DNA of 32,416 bases from Syntrophaceae bacterium. GTDB lineage: Bacteria > Desulfobacterota > Syntrophia > Syntrophales > UBA2185. The notes beneath the pieces were generated by a model. The model ran no database searches. It was not told where the DNA came from and worked only from the letters and a program-made list of their open reading frames with translations. Shown here in pieces: positions 30,040 to 32,416 of the stretch. The position numbers and the translations under genes were made by a program. The stretch is from assembly GCA_003153775.1 (NCBI GenBank), contig PMBI01000066.1, positions 1 to 32,416 on the forward strand, read 5' to 3'. Numbering within the stretch: position 1 is the stretch's first letter; every line of letters begins with the position of its first letter.

Positions 30040-30095
30040 CTGGTCTCGGCAGGCCGCTTCAAATCGTTTAAACCCCTGTACCTGCTGTCTCAGAC
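30040..30095 (-). ncRNA. Ribosomal protein L10 leader (L10-L12 binding, kink-turn element)
   Basis: On the minus strand GTCTGAGACAGCAGG (30095-30081) and CCTGCCGAGACCAG (30053-30040) form the hallmark helix of the L10 leader: GCAGG pairs with CCTGC, the outer GTCT with AGAC, and the GAGACA/CGA internal loop has the shape of a kink-turn. The apical part (GTACAGGGGTTTAAACGATT) lies between. In known systems the L10(L12)4 complex binds this fold to lower rplJ-rplL expression. It stands about 150 bases before the rplJ start. Confidence 0.88.
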
Positions 30096-30105
30096 TTCTA
30101 TTATT

Positions 30106-30135
30106 GTATTATCAAATCCGGCGGCATCGCAACAA
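30106..30135 (-). promoter_or_regulatory. Candidate sigma-70 promoter for rplJ-rplL-rpoBC
   Basis: On the minus strand TTGTTG (30135-30130) and TAATAC (30111-30106) are 18 bases apart, and a TG one base before the -10 gives an extended -10 (TGATAATAC). A start 6-8 bases downstream would fall at about 30099, just before the L10 leader, a position consistent with a separate promoter for the L10 operon. The call rests on box matches only. Confidence 0.5.
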
Positions 30136-30242
30136 GCCATATTCCGTGTATCCCTTTTGCGAAGCGCCATTTCCACAAAACCCTCTTTTAGTAAAACAAC
30201 GTTCTCTATATCGGCAGGCGTATAATTGCGCCGGTCCTAATT

Positions 30243-30941
30243 TCAAATATTTCTTACATCCAAGGGATCAACTTTTATCCCCGGCCCCATAGTGGTGGAT
30301 ATTGATATTCCTTTGAGATAAGTTCCCTTGCTCGATGCCGGTTTCAGCTTAATTATCGCTTCCAAAAGGGCACTGATGTTTTCCGTTAACTTATCCGCTC
30401 CAAAAGATACCTTTCCGACCGGACTATGCACAATACCCGTTTTTTCCACGCGAAATTCAACCTTCCCGGATTTTAGTTCATTGACAGCCTTTGCTACGTC
30501 AAAGGTTACTGTGCCTACCTTGGGATTAGGCATCAATCCACGGGGGCCTAATATCTTCCCCAGCTTTCCGACATTGCCCATCATATCAGGTGTGGCAATC
30601 ACCCTGTCAAACTCGAGCCATCCTCCCTTAATTTTTTCAATAACATCGTCCGAACCGACGATATCGGCACCCGCATCGAGGGCCTCTTTCTCCTTTTCTC
30701 CTTTCGCAAAGACGAGCACTCTGACTGATTTACCTAATCCGTTCGGCAAGACAACACTGCCTCTGACCATCTGATCAGCGTGTTGTGGGCTTACGCCCAG
30801 CCGGATGGCCGCATCTACGGTTTCATCAAACTTTGTTCTCGCCGTACCAACAACCAATTGTACAGACTCTTTTAAGGTGTACCGTTTTCCTGCTTCAATC
30901 TTTTTCTTCGCTTCTGCGAAAGTCTTGCCTCTCTTAACCAT
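30243..30941 (-). CDS. rplA: 50S ribosomal protein L1
   Basis: The 232-residue two-domain product starts [20 protein letters not shown] and has [20 protein letters not shown], the domain II Rossmann-like part ([20 protein letters not shown]), [20 protein letters not shown] and [21 protein letters not shown]1 forms the mobile stalk that helps deacylated tRNA leave the E site, and is an autogenous repressor of the L11-L1 operon in other bacteria. AGAGG is 7 bases before the ATG. Confidence 0.99.
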   Translation of the reverse strand: MVKRGKTFAEAKKKIEAGKRYTLKESVQLVVGTARTKFDETVDAAIRLGVSPQHADQMVRGSVVLPNGLGKSVRVLVFAKGEKEKEALDAGADIVGSDDVIEKIKGGWLEFDRVIATPDMMGNVGKLGKILGPRGLMPNPKVGTVTFDVAKAVNELKSGKVEFRVEKTGIVHSPVGKVSFGADKLTENISALLEAIIKLKPASSKGTYLKGISISTTMGPGIKVDPLDVRNI

Positions 30942-30963
30942 GTCAAAACCTCTGTTATTGATA

Positions 30964-30999
30964 TTGCCATTGGCCTGGGTAGGCTTCCCGCAATGGCAA
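30964..30999 (-). promoter_or_regulatory. Stem-loop in the rplK-rplA gap
   Basis: A perfect 9-base inverted repeat, TTGCCATTG (minus 30999-30991) and CAATGGCAA (30972-30964), encloses an 18-base loop in which GCCT and AGGC can also pair. It ends 23 bases before the rplA start codon. There is no T-run. Possible roles are control of rplA translation, for example an L1 target, or RNA processing; the sequence alone does not decide. Confidence 0.6.
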
Positions 31000-31058
31000 A
31001 TGTTTAACTTTACAAACCTACACTGACCGTGCGTTTCCTGACAATATCCCGATTTATT

Positions 31059-31484
31059 TTATCCTGCTATTTCGATTCCCATTGACCGTGCAGTTCCCTC
31101 AATGATTCTGACTGCCCCTTCTATGTCAACAGCGTTTAGGTCGTTATATTTTGAGGTGGCGATCTCCTTAATCTGTTCACGCGTCACGGTGCCGACCTTC
31201 TCCCGCCTCGGGTCCCCAGAACCTTTGGCAATCTTGGCAGCCTGTTTGAGAAGCACGGATGCAGGCGGAGTCTTGGTCACAAAGGTGAATGATCGGTCGG
31301 CATATACCGTGATAACGACTGGAATAACAGTGCCTTCCTGGTTCTGTGTCATGGCATTGTAAGCCTTGCAAAACTCCATGATATTGACCCCATGCTGCCC
31401 TAAGGCGGGCCCTATGGGAGGAGATGGAGTTGCTTTGCCTGCCTTAATCTGAAGCTTTATATTCGCTATAACCTTTTTTGCCAT
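31059..31484 (-). CDS. rplK: 50S ribosomal protein L11
   Basis: The 141-residue product starts [20 protein letters not shown]. The proline-rich N-terminal domain [20 protein letters not shown] binds the GTPase-associated centre and is the thiostrepton contact; the C-terminal RNA-binding domain has [19 protein letters not shown] and [17 protein letters not shown]. The ATG at 31482-31484 gives the standard length; GGGGTGG lies about 5 bases upstream and overlaps an alternative GTG three codons earlier. Confidence 0.98.
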   Translation of the reverse strand: MAKKVIANIKLQIKAGKATPSPPIGPALGQHGVNIMEFCKAYNAMTQNQEGTVIPVVITVYADRSFTFVTKTPPASVLLKQAAKIAKGSGDPRREKVGTVTREQIKEIATSKYNDLNAVDIEGAVRIIEGTARSMGIEIAG

Positions 31485-31526
31485 TGCGACCACCCCAATG
31501 CTTTCTTGTTAACTCATCACCTATTA

Positions 31527-32057
31527 TCAATGCTGAACAACCTGGATAAAATCTAGCTCAACCGGCGTTGACCTGCCAAAGATACTGACGATGACCCTTA
31601 ATTTACCCTTTTCCGGCTTGACCTCATCTACAACCCCGTCAAAATTCGTAAATGGACCATCAATAATCCTTACGTGATCACCCACCTCAAACCTGAATTT
31701 TGGTTTTGGTTTTAAAGTTCCCTCATTTATCCTGGTCTTGAGGTTATCAACATCCTTATCAGGGATTGGCGATGGCTTTTCCTTGCCTCCAATAAACCCC
31801 GTCACCTTCGGTGTCCCTTTAACAAGGTGCCACGTTTCGTCATTCATCTCCATCCTGACGAGGATGTATCCGGGGAAGAATTTCCTTTTCGACGTCTTCT
31901 TCTCTCCCGACACCAGTTCTACAATATCTTCTTCCGGAATAAGGACATCCGAAAAGTGCTCCTGCATTCCTGCTGCTTCAATTCTTTCCTGCAGAGAAAT
32001 CTTCACCCTGTTCTCAAAACCCGAATACGTGTGAACGACATACCATTTGAACGCCAT
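31527..32057 (-). CDS. nusG: Transcription termination/antitermination factor NusG
   Basis: The 176-residue product has the NGN domain (MAFKWYVVHTYSGFENRVKI, KFFPGYILVRMEMNDETWHL, KVTGFIGG, about residues 1-115) that binds the beta' clamp helices, and a C-terminal KOW domain (FEVGDHVRIIDGPFTNFDGV, about 122-176) that contacts S10 or Rho. It begins 4 bases after secE and lies in the same block as its partner S10. Confidence 0.99.
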   Translation of the reverse strand: MAFKWYVVHTYSGFENRVKISLQERIEAAGMQEHFSDVLIPEEDIVELVSGEKKTSKRKFFPGYILVRMEMNDETWHLVKGTPKVTGFIGGKEKPSPIPDKDVDNLKTRINEGTLKPKPKFRFEVGDHVRIIDGPFTNFDGVVDEVKPEKGKLRVIVSIFGRSTPVELDFIQVVQH

Positions 32058-32061
32058 ATAC

Positions 32062-32265
32062 CTAACCCAAAACCATCCTTATGGCCTTAGCCAAACCAAA
32101 ATCCACGATACCTAAGAACATGGACACAATTATCACCACAATTATCACCACGGAAGTGGAAGCAAGCGTCTGCCTGGGAGTCGGCCATGTAACTTTTTTC
32201 AACTCAATCTTTGCTTCTTTTAAGAACCGTATTACTTTGTCAGCAATTATTCTTACCTTATTCAT
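32062..32265 (-). CDS. secE: Protein translocase subunit SecE (short, single-span form)
   Basis: The 67-residue product has an amphipathic cytosolic helix (IRFLKEAKIELKKVTWPTPR, with the conserved WPTPRQT hinge) and one membrane span at about residues 37-62 (STSVVIIVVIIVSMFLGIVD). It clamps SecY in the translocon. The E. coli form has two extra spans; this is the short form common elsewhere. AAGGG is 9 bases before the ATG. Confidence 0.98.
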   Translation of the reverse strand: MNKVRIIADKVIRFLKEAKIELKKVTWPTPRQTLASTSVVIIVVIIVSMFLGIVDFGLAKAIRMVLG

Positions 32266-32357
32266 CAGCGCAATCCCTTAAAGATCAACGTTCAGACCGT
32301 TCGCCCCGCTTCAACCGTTCACGGCCAGTTTGACCATATTTCTTCTTCGCGTCTCTA

Positions 32358-32383
32358 AATATATATGAAAGACCAAATGTCAT
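32358..32383 (-). promoter_or_regulatory. Weak candidate promoter upstream of secE
   Basis: In the 128 bases between the tRNA and secE, ATGACA (minus 32383-32378) and TATATT (32363-32358) resemble -35 and -10 boxes, but the 14-base spacing is short. Alternatively secE-nusG may be transcribed through the upstream tRNA. A 32-codon frame from 32383 to 32285 in the same stretch has no ribosome site and matches no family. Confidence 0.25.
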
Positions 32384-32393
32384 TTAAACCAAA

Positions 32394-32416
32394 TGGCAGG
32401 CCAGGAGGGACTTGAA
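32394..32416 (-). tRNA. tRNA 3' end, probably tRNA-Trp (partial)
   Basis: The last 23 bases, read on the minus strand, are TTCAAGTCCCTCCTGGCCTG followed by CCA. TTCAAGT is a T-loop (TTCRANY), followed by the 3' T-stem strand, the acceptor 3' strand CTGGCCT, discriminator G and an encoded CCA. The anticodon is outside the window. The tryptophan identity rests on the usual tRNA-Trp-secE-nusG order and on the acceptor sequence and G discriminator, both of which fit tRNA-Trp. Confidence 0.8.

Noticed and set aside
32285-32383. Minus-strand 32-codon frame between tRNA and secE as a possible rpmG (L33)
   Set aside because: It has no cysteines or L33 motifs and no ribosome site.
1-32416. A novel defence, mobile or metabolic system
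   Set aside because: Reading both strands, nearly all sequence is accounted for by conserved housekeeping genes; no transposase, integrase, CRISPR repeats, toxin-antitoxin pair or biosynthetic genes were seen.

Overview
The window is a bacterial chromosome segment built almost entirely from one co-directional (minus-strand) block of 42 translation, transcription and secretion genes. Read in the direction of transcription, from high to low coordinates, the order is: the 3' end of a tRNA (probably tRNA-Trp), secE-nusG, rplK-rplA, rplJ-rplL-rpoB-rpoC, rpsL-rpsG-fusA-tuf, rpsJ-rplC-rplD-rplW-rplB-rpsS-rplV-rpsC-rplP-rpmC-rpsQ, rplN-rplX-rplE-rpsZ-rpsH-rplF-rplR-rpsE-rpmD-rplO-secY-map-infA-rpmJ, and rpsM-rpsK-rpsD-rpoA-rplQ. 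So the classical rif, str, S10, spc and alpha operons sit end to end. A strong intrinsic terminator (1067-1105) closes the block after rplQ. Beyond it are a small free-standing EF-Tu domain-2-like gene, about 400 bases with no convincing gene, and the 5' part of a metallo-beta-lactamase-fold gene cut by the window edge.

The organism looks like a member of the Desulfobacterota (former Deltaproteobacteria) or a close relative. The evidence is the protein sequences (for example the EF-Tu start [14 protein letters not shown]), the short single-span SecE, the zinc-binding short S14, the direct rpoC-rpsL junction and the lone EF-Tu domain-2 protein. This is an inference from remembered sequence families, and I cannot place it to order or genus.

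Layout by region: 1-1066 is accessory and intergenic; 1140-4262 is the alpha-operon part (L17, RNAP alpha, S4, S11, S13, L36); 4363-10898 is the spc part, with IF-1, methionine aminopeptidase and SecY, and no adk between secY and map; 10963-16217 is the S10 part; 16244-20459 is the str part; 20517-30941 is the rif part; 31059-32265 is L11, NusG and SecE. Most gaps are under 100 bases and several genes overlap by 1-4 bases, so transcription and translation are probably coupled through long stretches. Four gaps stand out: 29891-30242 (a recognisable L10 leader with a plausible promoter), 15705-15908, 11828-11977 (a long inverted repeat inside the S10 operon) and 30942-31058 (a stem-loop before rplA).

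The gene content is core housekeeping and I see no mobile element, CRISPR array, phage or defence system. The observations most worth a second look are the L10 leader and its extra pairing potential, the inverted repeat between rpsC and rplP, the orphan EF-Tu-domain-2 protein, the zinc-ribbon form of L24, and the high share of GTG/TTG start codons (13 of 42) in highly expressed genes.
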